From assembly GCF_025612915.1 (NCBI RefSeq), contig NW_026441662.1, forward strand, positions 1 to 64,000: DNA of 64,000 bases, given 5' to 3'. Positions 1-13,239 of this stretch are shown here, one piece after another (within the stretch, counting starts at the first letter, position 1; the number at the start of each line of letters is the position of its first letter). The notes under the pieces were generated by a model. It was given only the letters and a program-made list of their open reading frames with translations. It had not been told where the DNA came from and did not search any database. The stretch comes from Magallana angulata. Taxonomy: Eukaryota; Mollusca; Bivalvia; Ostreida; Ostreidae. Position numbers and translations under genes: made by a program.

Positions 1-820
1 TACTTGTTTGTTTGCATTCATCGCCTTGGTTTAGATTTTGGCCATCTTCACTAGCCAAGGGTTTTCAATCCACTTCTCTTTCTACTTCACATTAGGGGAG
101 AAGCAGATTCAAAACTCTTGCAAGCAAAGATTGTTTTAGTCGGCTGTTTGCAAAATTTAATGTTAAATGATGAGTAAATAGCTGCTGTGTATACAGTCCT
201 CCGGCAAATCTGCATATACATATTGTAGATACAGGATTCAGTTCATCGCTTCATCAAATAAAGAAGATAGAGTAAATCTATTACTAGATCGAATATTATT
301 GCAAAATTGATGGGTTAGCATAAAACATTGAAATAAAGACATATACATACAGGAAATGTTAACATTTTGCTGATTATTGATTGATGTTACATGTGCATGT
401 ATTACATAAGGAATAAGGAATCATTCTTTAAGTATTATGAGGTGATAATTTTGGTCGGGGCGTGATCAAATCCAATAAAGCCCGAAAAGCTTTATGATAA
501 ATTTGATCACGCCCCGACCGAAATTATCACCTCATAATATTGAAAGAATGATTCCTTATTACTTATATTTATATAATTTTAAACCATCGTACGATTTAAT
601 ATTTGAATATAATTAAGCAAACCACACTGGCGCCTCAGTTTGGCTTCATTTAAAGTTATGGGTTATTTAGTACAAAATCAATACGTATTGTTATCACAGG
701 CAAAGACATGGAAAATGTAAAATAATATATGTAGTTGGTTCAATTTTTTTTTAAGAACAACTTTTGATCTGAAACCTCAGACTTGGACCCTCAATTTATA
801 CTGCTGTTTTTCTTTTTCAG
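1..820 (+). other. CLN3 intron, left copy
   Basis: By comparison with the right copy this is intron between the exon encoding [16 protein letters not shown] (55739-55845, whose counterpart lies left of the window) and the exon at 821. It contains the fold-back element at 408-571. No other gene-like feature was seen. Confidence 0.8.
408..571. mobile_element. Fold-back MITE in CLN3 intron (left)
   Basis: A long inverted repeat with arms of about 70 bases (near 408-478 and 502-571). The arms read AAGGAATCATTCTTTAAGTA in one direction and its near-complement at the other end, and the tip is AT-rich. The arms contain GGTCGGGGCGTGATCAAAT. It has no coding capacity. The reverse-complement copy at 54991-55152 has a slightly different loop. 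It would form a strong hairpin in RNA or single-stranded DNA. Confidence 0.85.
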
Positions 821-3800
821 ATAAAATAAAAGGAAGATTAACATTGAAAGAAAAATTACTCCTTTTAAAAGTAAGTCATTTGAAATTATACAATGTCGTG
901 TTCTTGCTATGTGTACAATAATTTAGCAAGAAATGGAATATGAGGTGACCTAATCAAATGGCCTTGAATACAAGTCATAGGGCAAACATCAAACATCCAG
1001 ATGAAAAAAAGATGAATATAATTTGAAGAAATTTTAAAATCGGAATAATTTTAATTTATGACTGAATATTATGTATATATAACGTGCATGATTGTCTGTG
1101 TATTACTTACTATCATTCAAACAGCTGTTTTATTTATAGCCACTGATGAAATACATGATACCTCTGTGTTTAGTGTACATCGCTGAATACTTTATTAATC
1201 AGGGATTAGTAAGTACATTTAAATATACTTTGAAACTTCTCCACACAGCTGGAAACCAAAAAAATTATTTCACATAAACCAGGTTTTTAACTACGGTATA
1301 AATGTTTTATGACAAAATGCAAAGCAAAAATGTTGTTAATGCACTTTAAAAAAAAAAATACTTTTAAACTTCTCCATGCAGCTTTGAAACCAAAAAAGTT
1401 ATTTCTCTTAAACCAGTATTCAATTTTTTTTAAAATTATAATTATATTATGTATTATGACAAAATGCAATGAACAATTTTTGTTTAAAAGCGCTTTAAGC
1501 CTCAATAAGGTTTTAAATGACGGATAACTCTGTGCCTTGTAAGTGTTTTTTTAACCATTTTGCTGTTCAATAAAATGATGGTAATTGAATATTTCAGTAT
1601 GAACTTCTGTATTTTAATCACATTTGGCTCTCTGAGAAAGAACAGTATAGATGGTAAGTGTTTTGATCATTTCCCAAAATTTGGAATTAAATCGTCATAC
1701 AAGAAAAAGCAGTACCAGGTTAGTTTTATATGACTGTTTCTTATGTCGATAGGTATCAAGTGGACTACCAGTTAGGCGTGTTCATCTCCAGGTCATCTGT
1801 CAATGTGTTCAAAATCAACAAACTGTGGACTCTTCCAGTGTTACAGGTACAGAGAGAGAGAGAGAGAGAGAGAGGAGTAGTTACAAAGAGAGAGAGGGTA
1901 TATATAGTTACAAAGAGAGAGAGAGAGAGAGATAGAGAGAGAGAGAGATAGGGTAGTTACAAAGAGAGAGAGGGTAGTTACAAAGAGAGAGAGAGAGAGA
2001 GATAGAGAGAGAGAGATAGGGTAGTTACAAAGAGAGAGAGAGGGGGTAGTTACAAATAGAGAGAGAGAGCGGGAGATTAGGGTAGGAATAGAAAGAGAGG
2101 TACATAAAGAAAGAGATAGATCTCTAAAGAGATGCACAAAGAAGATGTTTTCGGAATGAGAGAGAACAAAATAAATGTGAGCAAGAAGTAAAGGAATGTG
2201 AGCAAAGCACCAAAAAAAGAGAGGACAAATAGGGGGTAGGAAGGAGACAATTTTTGTGATAAAACTATGTCTGAGTTTGACTTTTTTCTTTGAAGATGGC
2301 AACATTAAATTTTTTTATATCTTTGTATACGTCAATGAGTTAATTATTTCCAGTTTAAACTGCATGGTCTGATTTTTTCGCTATTACATTTATTGATAAT
2401 AAAATTTCCTTACAAACCAATTATCTTAGAAAGTTATAGACTTTCGCCTATTTACACCAGCAGAGTCGGTCTCCTTTGAAAGTAAATAAAATAATTTCTT
2501 TATAGGCATACAAAAAAACAAACCAAACTGCATCATGGTAATGTTTAGAAAAGGGAACCATTTGGTTTTGTGACCGGAATGATCAGGTTTATTCAACTCG
2601 CATGATATGCATTGATTGTAAACAAAACAAACTTCAGAAATATTAGTGAACAAAATGTACACAGGTTTTTTTTTTCTTTTGATTTGCCAAAACATTTTGA
2701 CCTTTATTTATAGCAATGTCAAAGTCGTAAAACAATCATACATGCAGTCGCCTAAATTTTAGGGGCAACTTTCAATATGTGATGAAACAACGTGGTACCT
2801 TTTGTTTCGTTTGTTTTTAAAACAAAATTTGTACATCATTTATATCATTGTAATATGGCTTAACTGACCAAGAAAACTACTGCAATGTCTTATATTAATT
2901 ATTATACACATATTTAGCATAACCATTGTTTAAAAGCGGTCACAAAATTTTATATAAAATTGGACCAATCAGCTTTAAAAGGGAACACCTCAACTATTTA
3001 AAATACATGTACTTTGTCGGAGGCTAAAAAAACTGTGCTTACCAATTAAGAGAAAACAAACCATTTAGACTTTTAAATTCAATTTGTTTTTTTGCAGTGT
3101 GTTAATGTTGCAATACTCACAGCCCAAGTCTTTCTGCGGTTCATCCCCAATATCTGGATCATCTTCGCCCTTGTCCTGTTTGAGGGACTTTTGGGGGGAG
3201 CCGCCTTTGTCAATACGTTCTACAAGATCTCAGAGGATGTAAGTACATGTATATAGTACTTCTAAATGCTGGTCAACTTTGTTATGTATTTTTGATTAAA
3301 ATTATATTGCGGATATAATTCTTTTATTTGTGGTACTTTAGTGTCAAGATACAATTTCAGTGGATCAGATATTTAGTGGTGCACATTGTTTAGAAGCATT
3401 TTCAAGAAAGAAACAACAAAATTAGATTTACAAAGAAAGAGCAAAACCAATGTTTTTAAATAAAGAAAAATTATGCATTATTTTTATCTTCATAATGTAA
3501 TTTTCCAATTAAACATTCTTCATAGTTTAAATGAGACATTATTATGATTTATTCAATTTTCAAAGTAACACAAAGTTTGAGAATTATAAGGCATATAAAT
3601 TATAAACAAACAACATTGAAAGTGCCTCAGTAAAATTGAACCAGGGTTTTTATGTTTTGAAAGTTAATAATGATATGTTTTTATTTCATTTTGAGGTTTC
3701 TATTACAGATTGAGGCAGAATTCAAGGAATTTAGCCTGGCAGCTGCTACTATTGCTGACTCCGTGGGAATTTCTATCGCTGGTGCGATCTCCATTCCAGC

Positions 3801-3837
3801 TCACAACCATATATGTTCACTCAATCTGAAAATGTGA
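821..3837 (+). CDS. CLN3: CLN3 (battenin), last six coding exons, left-arm copy
   Basis: Battenin is a multi-pass lysosomal/endosomal membrane protein (CLN3 family, distantly related to equilibrative nucleoside transporters). Exons with GT-AG borders and matching phases lie at 821-870, 1140-1208, 1598-1653, 1753-1846, 3098-3238 and 3709-3837, ending in TGA. They encode recognisable family blocks: [37 protein letters not shown] and [19 protein letters not shown], in the same order as human CLN3. The C-terminus reads HICSLNLKM, so the terminal CaaX-type cysteine motif of vertebrate CLN3 (CQLS) is not preserved as a terminal box. Earlier exons should lie left of the window. AATAAA at 4378-4383 is a candidate polyadenylation signal. 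The first donor after exon 1753-1846 runs straight into a GA minisatellite. Confidence 0.93.
1847..2095 (+). repeat. GA-rich minisatellite at a CLN3 splice donor (left)
   Basis: Starts immediately at the intron donor (CAG then GTACAGAGAGAG). It consists of irregular units combining GGGTAGTTACAAA with (GA)n tracts. Its length differs from the copy at 53465-53710. The opposite-strand open frame of Leu/Ser repeats is an artefact of the (CT)n sequence. Confidence 0.9.
2096..3097 (+). other. CLN3 intron sequence, no gene seen
   Basis: AT-rich intron between CLN3 exons. The small open frame at 2426-2695 on the opposite strand has no recognisable motif, and the intron lies between exons whose phases match directly. 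Confidence 0.7.
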
Positions 3838-5149
3838 ATGTCTCCTGTATATTGTATAAAAATGATGACTGTATGGACATTCTCCAACACTTTGTTAGTG
3901 CTAACCATAATTAATTTCTTTATACTTAAAAGACAACAAGTATTTTAATTTGATGGCATATAATTTTGATGGAATGTCATGATAAGTCTGCCCTCCTTTC
4001 CTCTCTTCTATACCATGAAAGGGATACTACATGCACTAATACATGCTGGAATTTTAAATCTTTTAGAAATAGTCTGTGATGAAATGTCAATATTTCTCTT
4101 AAATTTAAAGGTTAAGTTGCTATGAATATTCAAAAGCTTGTGTGTGTGTTGCTAAAATGTATGATATAATTTTGAATGATGATCATTTGTTAAATGGATA
4201 TTTAATTTTGAATTATTTATGCAGCATGTAAGCTCCAAATGCGAAGTACATAATATTTGACTCTATATTAAGAAAGATAACTCTTTGCAGAATAAATGAC
4301 TAATTTATAGAGAATGTTTTAACATTGATATGTGCAATTAACTGTGTACAGAATTTAACTTCGTCTAAAATTGTCAGAATAAAACGTTTACTGTACATTC
4401 AAATGGATTATTAAATCCAACATGTTCATCAAATTTAGGTAGCAAGGTCTTGTATTTTTGAGAATAGAAAATTTAGTTATAAAATTATCATATATTGTTT
4501 GATATTTTCTTGTTCTGACTTAATAATAAACTCTGTTTTTTATTCTTAGTTCACCGCAAATTCCTTTTTTCTAAAAAGTAAATTTTTACGTTGTTAATAT
4601 ACAAAACATGTAAATGTAATACATGTGTACATGTGAAAATGTGCACTTGTAAAAAATTATGTGCAAAAACTATTGTGTATTGAATTAAATTATACATGTG
4701 TATTAATGTTCATGCTTAATTTATTTCTATAAAAAGTGCCAAAAAATGCAAATCTAATATATTTACGATTTATTTTTACTTCCAGTTATTTTATCTAGTA
4801 CATAAAAGAGAACAATCACACCTTAGTATTAAACATATTTTGAATGTTTGATTTAATTTGGATATTATGTATCAGTTCTTTTATTTAGTACACATGTAAG
4901 AGCATCATATTTTTAAACATTTTTTAAAAACATTAAAATGCTTTTTTTTCGGTAGTTCATGAGAGTATGAAGGTACATGTAGCAAGCATTGCAGAAAAAA
5001 TACATTAACTGTGTTATGTATTCCTTTGGGCTTCACAAGATTTGATAACGAGACCAACCAAGTTTATATCTCACTGTAATTGTTTAAACAGTGTTTATTA
5101 AGTTTACCATCATACATGGCCATTTTACGCCTAACTACAGCGGTAATGG
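3838..5149 (+). other. CLN3 3' UTR and downstream AT-rich sequence (left)
   Basis: Follows the CLN3 stop codon. AATAAA occurs at 4378-4383, with another candidate near 4524. No coding feature was seen. Mirrored at 50401-51713. Confidence 0.6.
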
Positions 5150-8100
5150 TTTTTAGCTCTACTGAACCGAAGGTTCAAGTGAGCTTTTCTGATCACCCGT
5201 TGTCCGTCGTCCGTCCGTCCGTCCGTCCGTCCGTCCGTCTGTCTGTCCGTCCGTCTGTAAACTTTTCACAATTTCAACTTCTTCTCAAAAACCACTGGGC
5301 CAAATTTAACCAAATTTAATACAAAGCATCCTTATGAAAAGGGGATTGTAAATTGTTAAAATAAAGGGCACAGCCCTTTTTAAAAGGGAGATAATTGCAA
5401 AACAGTAAGTATAGGGTGCATGTCTTTAAAAATCTTCTTCTCAAGAACCACTGCACCAGAAATGCCAATATTTACACAAAAGCTTGTATATATAGTGAAG
5501 ATTCTAAATTGTAAAAATCGTGACCCCCGACCAAAACTGGGGCCCCAGGCGGGGTTCAAAGTTTAACATAGAAATACATAGGAAAATGTTTAAAAAATCT
5601 TCTTCTCAAGAACCACTGCACCAGAAATGCCAATATTTACACAAAAGCTTGTATATATAGTGAAGATTCTAAATTGTAAAAATCGTGACCCCCCGACCAA
5701 AACTGGGGCCCCAGGCGGGGTTCAAAGTTTAACATAGAAATACATAGGAAAATGTTTAAAAAATCTTCTTCTCACGAACCACTGCACCAGAAATACCAAT
5801 ATTTACACAAAAGCTTGTATATATAGTGAAGATTCTAAATTGTTAAAATCGTGACCCTCGGACCAAAACTGGGGCCCCAGGTGGGGTTCAAAGTTTAACA
5901 TAGAAATACATAGGAAAATGTTTAAAAAATCTTCTTCTCAAGAACCACTGCACCAGAAATGCCAATATTTACACAAAACCTTGTATATATAGTGAAGATT
6001 CTAAATTGTAAAAATCGTGACCCTCGGACCAAAACTGGGGCCCCAGGCGGGGTTCAAAGTTTAACATAGAACTACAAATGGAAAATGTTTAATAAAAAAT
6101 CTTCTTCACAAGAACCACTGCACCAAAAATGCCAATATTTACACAAAAGCTTGTATATATAGTGAAGATTCTAAATTGTAAAAATCGTGACCCCCGACCA
6201 AAACTGGGGCCCCAGGCGGGGTTCAAAGTTTAACATAGAAATACATAGGAAAATGTTTAAAAAATCTTCTTCTCAAGAACCACTGCACCAGAAATGCCAA
6301 TATTTACACAAAAGCTTGTATATATAGTGAAGATTCTAAATTGTTAAAATCGTGACCCTCGGACCAAAACTGGGGCCCCAGGCGGGGTTCAAAGTTTAAC
6401 ATAGAAATACATAGGAAAATGTTTAAAAAATCTTCTTCTCAAGAACCACTGCACCAGAAATGCCAATATTTACACACAAGCTTGTATATATAGTGAAGAT
6501 TCTAAATTGTAAAAATCGTGACCCTCGGACCAAAACTGGGGCCCAAGGCGGGGTTCAAAGTTTAACATAGAACTACAAATGGAAAATGTTTAATAAAAAA
6601 TCTTCTTCACAAGAACCACTGCACCAGAAATGCCAATATTTACACAAAAGCTTGTATATACAGTGAAAATTCTAAATTGTTGAAATAGTGACCCTCGGAC
6701 CAAAACTGGGGCCCCAGGCGGGGTTCAAAGTTTAACATAGAAATACATAGGAAAATGTTTAAAAAATCTTCTTCTCAAGAACCACTGCACCAGAAATGCC
6801 AATATTTACACAAAAGCTTGTATATATAGTGAAGATTCTAAATTGTAAAAATCGTGACCCCCCGACTAAAACTGGGGCCCCAGGCGGGGTTCAAAGTTTA
6901 ACATAGAAATACATAGGAAAATGTTTAAAAAATCTTCTTCTCAAGAACCACTGCACCAGAAATGCCAATATTTACACAAAAGCTTGTATATACATGTGTA
7001 CAGTGAAGATTCTAAATTGTAAAAATCGTGACCCTCGGACCAAAACTGGGGCCCCAGGTGGGGTTCAAATTTTTACATAGAAATACATAGGAAAATGTTT
7101 AAAAAATCTTCTTCTCAAGAACCACTGCACCAGAAATTCCAATATTTACACAAAAGCTTGCATACATAGTGAAGATTCTATATTGTTAAAATCGTGACCC
7201 TCGGACCAAAACTGGGGCCCCAGGCGGGGTTCAAAGTTTAACATAGAAATACATAGGAAAATGTTTAAAAAAGTTTCTTCTCAAGAACCACTGCACCAGA
7301 AATGCCAATATTTACACAAAAGCTTGAATGTATAATGAAAATTCTAAATTGTAGACTTCGTGACCCTCAGACCAAAACTGCTGCCCCAGGCGGGGTTCAA
7401 AGTTTAACATAGAAATACATAGGAAAAATGTTTAAAAATTTTCTTCTCAAGAACCACTTCACCAAAAATGCCAATACATACACAAAAGGTTGTATATATA
7501 GTGAAGATTGTAAAAATCGTGACCCCCGAACAAAAAGTGGGGCCCCAGTAGGGGTTTAGATTTTAACATATATAGGAAAATGTTTTAAAATCTTCTCAAG
7601 AACTATAGTGCAACTGTTTGGGATATTATTATGCATACATGTACATCCTTAAATAATGTAGATTCAAAAAATTGTAACTCCTGGACAATTGATGGGCACC
7701 AAGAGGAGTTCAATATTGAAACATTTTAAAAAACATAAAGGTAAAAATTTTCTTCTCAAGAACTACAATGTTTTAGTATGTGGAATTTCTATGCATGCAT
7801 CCTTCGCTTATGTAGATTCCTAATTGGTAAAATCGTGACCCCCGGACCAATACTGGGGCCCCAAGATGGGGTCAAAGTTTATTATAGAAATATAAAGGTA
7901 ACATGTTAAAAAATCTTCTTCTCGAGAACTACAATGCTTCAATTTGTGAGATTACTATCATGCATACAACCTTGGATAATGAAGGTTCGACAGTTTTAAA
8001 ATAGTGACCCCTGGACTAATACTAGGGACCCAAGATGGGTTTAAAGTTAAATGTAGAAGTACCGGTATATATGGAAAATGTTTAAAAATCTTCTTTTCGA

Positions 8101-8761
8101 GAACTACAATGCATCAATTTGTCAGATAACTACGTAAGCACCCTCAAATAGTGTAGATTCGAAATTATAAAAGCCGTGACCTCAATCTAATACTGGGGCC
8201 CCAAGAGGTGTTCAAAGTTTAGCATAGAAATATAGAGGGAAAATGTTGAAAAATCTTTTTTTAGAGAACTATAATGCTTCAGCTTGTGAGATAACTATGC
8301 AAGCATCCTTAAATAGTGTAGATTCCAAATAATTAAAACTTTAGCACTGGACTAATACTGTGGCCCCAAGAGGGGTTCAAAGTTTAACATAGAAAGATAT
8401 ATTGAAAATGTTTTTAAAAAGTTTTTCTCGAGAACTATAATGCTACAGTTTGTGAGATTACAATGCAAGGATCCTCAAATTGTGTAAACTCTAATGTAGT
8501 GGAACCAAGAGTTATCTTTCTTGATGTTCTGTACAGTCTGAGAGTTATTCCTCTTGAAGTGGAACTCTTCTACGTTCAGTTTTTCAGGTTGTGTACGTGC
8601 GGTCCCACCGCAGTGCTACACATTTTCATTCCTATGTTACTATTTATGTTGTTCAAGCCAACCATAAACCTCGGACCATAACTGGGTCTCCAGAAAGGGG
8701 TTAAATGTTTAAAATAGAAAAAGCATATGCTACGAAATGTAATGTTACAAGGAACTGCTGT

Positions 8762-8796
<35 letters not shown>

Positions 8797-8798
8797 TC
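5150..8798 (+). mobile_element. Non-autonomous mobile element with expanded internal 166-bp array (left)
   Basis: One end is TTTTTAGCTCTACTGAACCG at 5150, followed by GTTCAAGTGAGC and a (CCGT)n tract near 5205-5260. The other end is TTCAGGTGAGCGATGTGGCC, the perfect 12-bp palindrome GGCCCATGGGCC (8777-8788) and TCTTGTTATC. I recognise both ends from memory as those of a repeat common in bivalve genomes. The interior is a tandem array. No transposase or helicase frame was found, so the class is uncertain; a short hairpin near one end would suit a Helitron-like element. The small open frame at 8463-8681 is not convincing. Confidence 0.75.
5400..8460 (+). repeat. ~166-bp tandem array, about 18-19 units (left)
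   Basis: Period about 165-167 bp, measured from the recurring start CTTCTTCTCAAGAACCACTG at 5434, 5599, 5765 and 5931. Each unit also contains AACTGGGGCCCCAGG and AAAGTTTAACATAGAAATAC. Units near 5400-7250 are almost identical. Units from about 7370 to 8460 become progressively more diverged, which suggests recent expansion from one side. Confidence 0.95.
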
Positions 8799-9843
8799 TA
8801 TGTGAAGAATGACTGCGTATTATTCACTTGACGTAACGCCTCAAGCATATTACTTCAATATTTCGTTGATATGTCATTGCGGCTGGTTTGTTTGTTTGTA
8901 TTGAGTTTTCTTTGCTTTATTTGTGTAACACTCGACTACTTAAAGATTGTCTTTGTTGTCCACATATAACCAATATGGAATACAATTGACACATATTGGG
9001 GTAAAAAACCCAAAATTTAAATATCACCGAAATCTTATAATTCAGGTTAGCATTTTAGAAGTTACCGCCACCAGATGGACACGGGAGCATATTTGGGGCG
9101 AACATTTGTTGGATAAAAAAATTATTCATTGTTATACCTTTTATCGTCTTATCAACATACAAAAAAATTGTGTCTTTTTATTTATACAAATATTTCATAT
9201 TGTATTGATGTGATTCTTCCTAATTTAAATCGCGTTATAAAGTTTGATTGTTGAAAATTGGCTTTTGCCATCGTGATAGACTGTTTCCCTGAACTACCCA
9301 CAATGCTACTTTTGCGGAGCATTATGGGTAAGCCAGAGGAACAGGCTACATATGAGTGTTCCCCACTGATATACATGTATATATTTACATTCACTTTCTT
9401 ACCTCTTATTAAATTGCATTGATAGATTTGAGTGATATTTACGCATAACACAGAAGACCCAATCACCAAATCTGGTGCGGATGAATACATTCAGTTTTCC
9501 TTCAGAACATGACTGACTCTCCTCCCGACTTCAAACCGGATCACGACCTGATATTATACTTGGGCTGATTAATATTTCATGGATGTAAATATTTTTTAAG
9601 ATTTAAATGAATTCAATTGATTAATTTCTTAGTATATACCAAAAATAAATTCATCAAATTACAGAATAAAAATAAGATTGTGTTATTAGAATTTAAAACT
9701 CTTGTGCACTATTTTTGTCAGCATAATTTGGCTGTTGCAATGGCTCTTCCAATAATTGGGCATTACTCGTTGAATAAGGCCGAGATTTTTTAAAATAAAT
9801 CATATTTGCGGAAAGAGAACAAATGTTAAAAAACGTAAATATT
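8799..9843. other. Intergenic, no gene seen (left)
   Basis: Between the array element and the fold-back element. It contains ordinary AT-rich sequence and a short segment (about 9290-9350) also kept in the third copy near 18940-19010. Open frames here are short and lack motifs. Confidence 0.5.
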
Positions 9844-9918
9844 AGCATTGAATCATTATTTTTTAAAAGATGTGGTCTCATAACTGCAACGGTGTGTGCA
9901 AACAAATTTTCATAACGC

Positions 9919-9955
<37 letters not shown>

Positions 9956-10001
9956 TGCAGTTATGAGACCACATCTTTAAGAAAATAATGATTCAATGCT
10001 T
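9844..10001. mobile_element. Palindromic fold-back MITE (left)
   Basis: Near-perfect inverted repeat about 158 bp long. Each arm reads from AGCATTGAATCATTATTTT through GATGTGGTCTCATAACTGCA, and the centre is the GC palindrome ACGCGCTAGCGCGCGT. No coding capacity. It is absent, with flanking sequence, from the third copy near 18900. Confidence 0.88.
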
Positions 10002-11511
10002 AAATATCTTGTAAATTTTATCCATATATTTGAAAAATATCGTCTAGAGACAATTTCTATTTTTCGTAAATAATTCTTCTCTCAAAAATTGCTTTAATAT
10101 ATTACCTGAACTTCTTTGGTAGAATTTTAGGCCCTGAGATATCCTGTTTTTACCCAAAAAAAATCTGTTTTAATTTCTAAATAAATACCAAAATGCTTTC
10201 AAATTTGGATCTGTTTTTCTTCAAATTTTATATATATACAAAGTCCTTCTCACTGAATCCAAAAACTCAGGAAAATGAGAGTCGGGGAACATCGTTTACC
10301 TTGTGTACACCTTTGTATACATCGCCAGTGGCACCGCGCCTGATACATTAATCTATCTTATACACAAAATTCTTAGTGGTACGATATGTGCTCATTTTTT
10401 TTTTTACACAAAATCGCCTTCTTTGGAAAGCGTAACTTGTCCTCCACCCCCCCCCCCCTTTCAAAAATCTTAAAGGGAAATACATGTAACTCTCACATCG
10501 GTAAAGGCTAGAATATAACAAATGAAACATCCCTTGATCTTGCATGCACAGATCTCTACGGAGGGGAGTATCAAGGGTCTGCCGGGGGAAGAGGATACCC
10601 CTCCCTCCACTAGAAAATCCAGGCTTATTGAGTTGACGTATTAAGTAACTTATTGAATTTATTTCTTGTACATGTAGCGATTACTGCAGAAACAATTACA
10701 TCATCCGTAAACGAAAATGACAAGCTTAAGGGGGCGTTACGAAAAAAAATGGCATTTTTTATTCATATTGAATTATATAGAATATTACACTCTCTCTCAA
10801 TGTTTAAGTTCTGTGGTGCACGGAACTTCATGCAGTTAACTTTTATAGTGAAATAATAATTTCATTCCCACTAAGGCAAGAATACTTGTGATACAAGAGA
10901 ATTCCGATATTATTCAGATCAAATTTGATTTTAATTACCAACACCTCCTTATTTCCAACAATTTCTTTTAAAATTTACAACTCTCAATTTCCAACAAATT
11001 CTTTTAAAATTTTCAGATGTGTCAAACAAACATTATCTAAAGAATATCGGATTCATAAAAAAAATTGGGTATTCACAATTGTCAAGAATTAACATTTTTA
11101 AAAGCAGTGGGAAGGGGGTATATTTATTGGCATACGATTTAAATATTTGATAGATCTATATTTAAAGATTCTGAATGTAACAAATGTGTACTGATCAAAT
11201 ATATTTGTAGGTCAGTTTAAAAAAAGTTAATGTATTTTAATAAACCTATTGCATCAATTAAAATAACAATACCATAAAACTACTAAATAAAAACGAAGAG
11301 TGTTAGTACCTGTATATTTAATAGTTAACTCTTCAGCAATGAAATTATTCTATATATTTACAAATTAACATACACATGTTTACATGAATGATATGTACTC
11401 CAACGTACACTGTAGATACCAGTCATTGTACACTATCACTGTGTTGTTGTTACATCGTCTTACAACATACACATAATACATAGATGAAATTATCTTATGG
11501 ATATGTAATGT
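10002..11511. other. 3' flank of the left TRIM-like gene
   Basis: AT-rich non-coding sequence downstream of the minus-strand TRIM-like gene, with a poly-C tract near 10446-10459. Homologous copies lie at 44381-45888 and, diverged, at 16187-18900. Small open frames here change length between copies and are not conserved as proteins. Confidence 0.6.
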
Positions 11512-13239
11512 TCACTGTAGATACTTGTACACTGTCACTGTGTTACTCAACCATTGTCCCACCCAGAGATTGTTCTCATCATCCACACACACACTACGGG
11601 GGTACTTTACCTCTTGTTGTTCTGTGAGTAGTAAAGACAAGAACTGACCGTCCTGATCCAGAAGATGAACTGTTTTACTGATATCATCACTCACCAAGAT
11701 GTGACCGAGTACATCAGTACATATTCCATAGGGATTAAACTCTGACCCCTGACCTGTGTAGAAGAACCTGTGTTGTCCTGATTTATACACCACCACTACA
11801 TCATGTTTGTTATAGTCTGATACACAGACATCACCATTGATGTTTTCTGTGATGTAGTGTGGATCACCATACAGTCCCTGTCTTTTGTTGTCTCTCTGTA
11901 TGTTCTGTATTTCTTTCCCTGTCTTGTTGTACCTGGTGACTTTAGCCTCTTTATCCTTCATCATCCCCACAAGTATGTCCCCGTTGATGTGGGAGGAGTG
12001 TATACTGACTGGTCTCCAGTTTCCTGTTTTAATGAATCCAGTGATTGTATTATTTGGTGTTATCCTTTTAATGACTTTGTTGTCTGTGTCTGTATAGATC
12101 AGATCCCCGTCCTGTGTGACTGTGTGGTAGCCATATCCACGTCTGGTTTTTATCTTCTTTAGCTGATTCCCCTGTAGATCTGTTTGGACAAGGTTACCAA
12201 CTTCATCACTGGCCCAGAGTCTGCCTGATTTACCCAGTGATATCTGAAATACACTGGGAACACCTGATACTGTGTACTCTCTGACCTTGGTGACAGAGGA
12301 AGACAGACACAGTGTTTGTTTCATGTCATATTTCTCTCTGTCTTGTTTTCTCTGTTTCCCTGTAGGTTTCAACTGTGTAGAGGCAGTCTCCATGGGCTTT
12401 ATTTTTCTGTTCTCTGGTTTAATATTAGGAACAATTATTTTACCCAGTAGTTTGGCGACATCTTCCTTGCTATATTGACCAGCAGTAAATACGGGTGGGA
12501 CAGGTGTGGATGTCTCTGGTATGGGCCTTATGATAAGATTTTCTGAATTGAGAGCAAATGTTAATTGTTCTATGTTTGAAGGGGATAGGTAACTGTAAAA
12601 TGTTTTGATTAAATCATTGAGATAGTTGATATAATCATCAATATCTTGGTTTTGGCCGTATAATGTTTCTAATAATGACTGTTCTATTTTGTTGACTCGT
12701 TCTATTTTATCTGATGTGACTGTGTCTACCAGCTTTTTCACAGCCTCAGCTTCAGCCTTCATTGATGTTTTTAAACCTTCCATGATCTTCTTTATTTCTT
12801 TGACATCACCAGCAATATCCTTTTTCAAATCTTGAGAAGTTGGTTCGAAATAATTTCTAATTTTGGCAATTTCTTCTTGACATAGCGAAACCTTTTCATC
12901 AAAGACCATTTCTAGATCGGTAAACACATGACCGCGATGTTCTTTTGTGGTTGTACATTTGTAACAAAGTGGTATTTGACATTCCTCGCAGAGAATAACC
13001 ATTTCTTTCGTGGGGTGGATCTTGCATTTCTCTACAGGAAGTTGTCGTTTGCGTTGTTTATAAGGAACCACTTCATGGTTCTTGGTTTTCTCATTTTTCT
13101 GATGTTTATCTTGGCATTGTTCACACATTGGTTGGTGACAGTCATTGCAGTAAAACTGGCAGTTCTTCTTACAGTCTTCAGTGCCACACACCAAGTAATG
13201 CTGGCCGTCGGGTGGAATTTGTGATTCAGATAATGCCAT
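11512..13239 (-). CDS. RING-less TRIM-like protein: two B-boxes, coiled coil, beta-propeller (left copy)
   Basis: 575 residues in one exon. Residues 18-55 form a B-box-1-like zinc site (C18, C23, C31, C34, C39, C42, H46, H55). Residues 72-104 form a B-box 2 with ligands C72, H75, C84, C87, C92, C95, H101 and H104. Residues ~110-235 are predicted coiled coil. Residues ~325-575 carry NHL/SMP-30-like blades with repeated motifs such as [29 protein letters not shown] and [13 protein letters not shown]. There is no N-terminal RING, so E3 activity cannot be assumed; a binding or scaffold role in the cytoplasm is inferred. The ATG sits directly on a splice acceptor (TTTCAG/ATG), so a non-coding 5' exon precedes it. 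It differs from the right-arm copy only at residues 12 (G), 66 (Q) and 67 (L). Confidence 0.9.
   Translation of the reverse strand: MALSESQIPPDGQHYLVCGTEDCKKNCQFYCNDCHQPMCEQCQDKHQKNEKTKNHEVVPYKQRKRQLPVEKCKIHPTKEMVILCEECQIPLCYKCTTTKEHRGHVFTDLEMVFDEKVSLCQEEIAKIRNYFEPTSQDLKKDIAGDVKEIKKIMEGLKTSMKAEAEAVKKLVDTVTSDKIERVNKIEQSLLETLYGQNQDIDDYINYLNDLIKTFYSYLSPSNIEQLTFALNSENLIIRPIPETSTPVPPVFTAGQYSKEDVAKLLGKIIVPNIKPENRKIKPMETASTQLKPTGKQRKQDREKYDMKQTLCLSSSVTKVREYTVSGVPSVFQISLGKSGRLWASDEVGNLVQTDLQGNQLKKIKTRRGYGYHTVTQDGDLIYTDTDNKVIKRITPNNTITGFIKTGNWRPVSIHSSHINGDILVGMMKDKEAKVTRYNKTGKEIQNIQRDNKRQGLYGDPHYITENINGDVCVSDYNKHDVVVVYKSGQHRFFYTGQGSEFNPYGICTDVLGHILVSDDISKTVHLLDQDGQFLSLLLTEQQEVKYPRSVCVDDENNLWVGQWLSNTVTVYKYLQ

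Noticed and set aside
1841-2305. Leu/Ser-rich 154-codon frame opposite the GA minisatellite
   Set aside because: Produced by (CT)n repeats; its length differs between the two arms and it lies in a CLN3 intron.
5205-5262. (CCGT)n tract as a CRISPR-like or promoter GC element
   Set aside because: Simple tetranucleotide repeat typical of the end of the surrounding mobile element.
5400-8460. 166-bp array as a centromeric satellite
   Set aside because: It is confined within the two recognisable ends of one mobile element and spans only about 3 kb, so centromere function is not supported.
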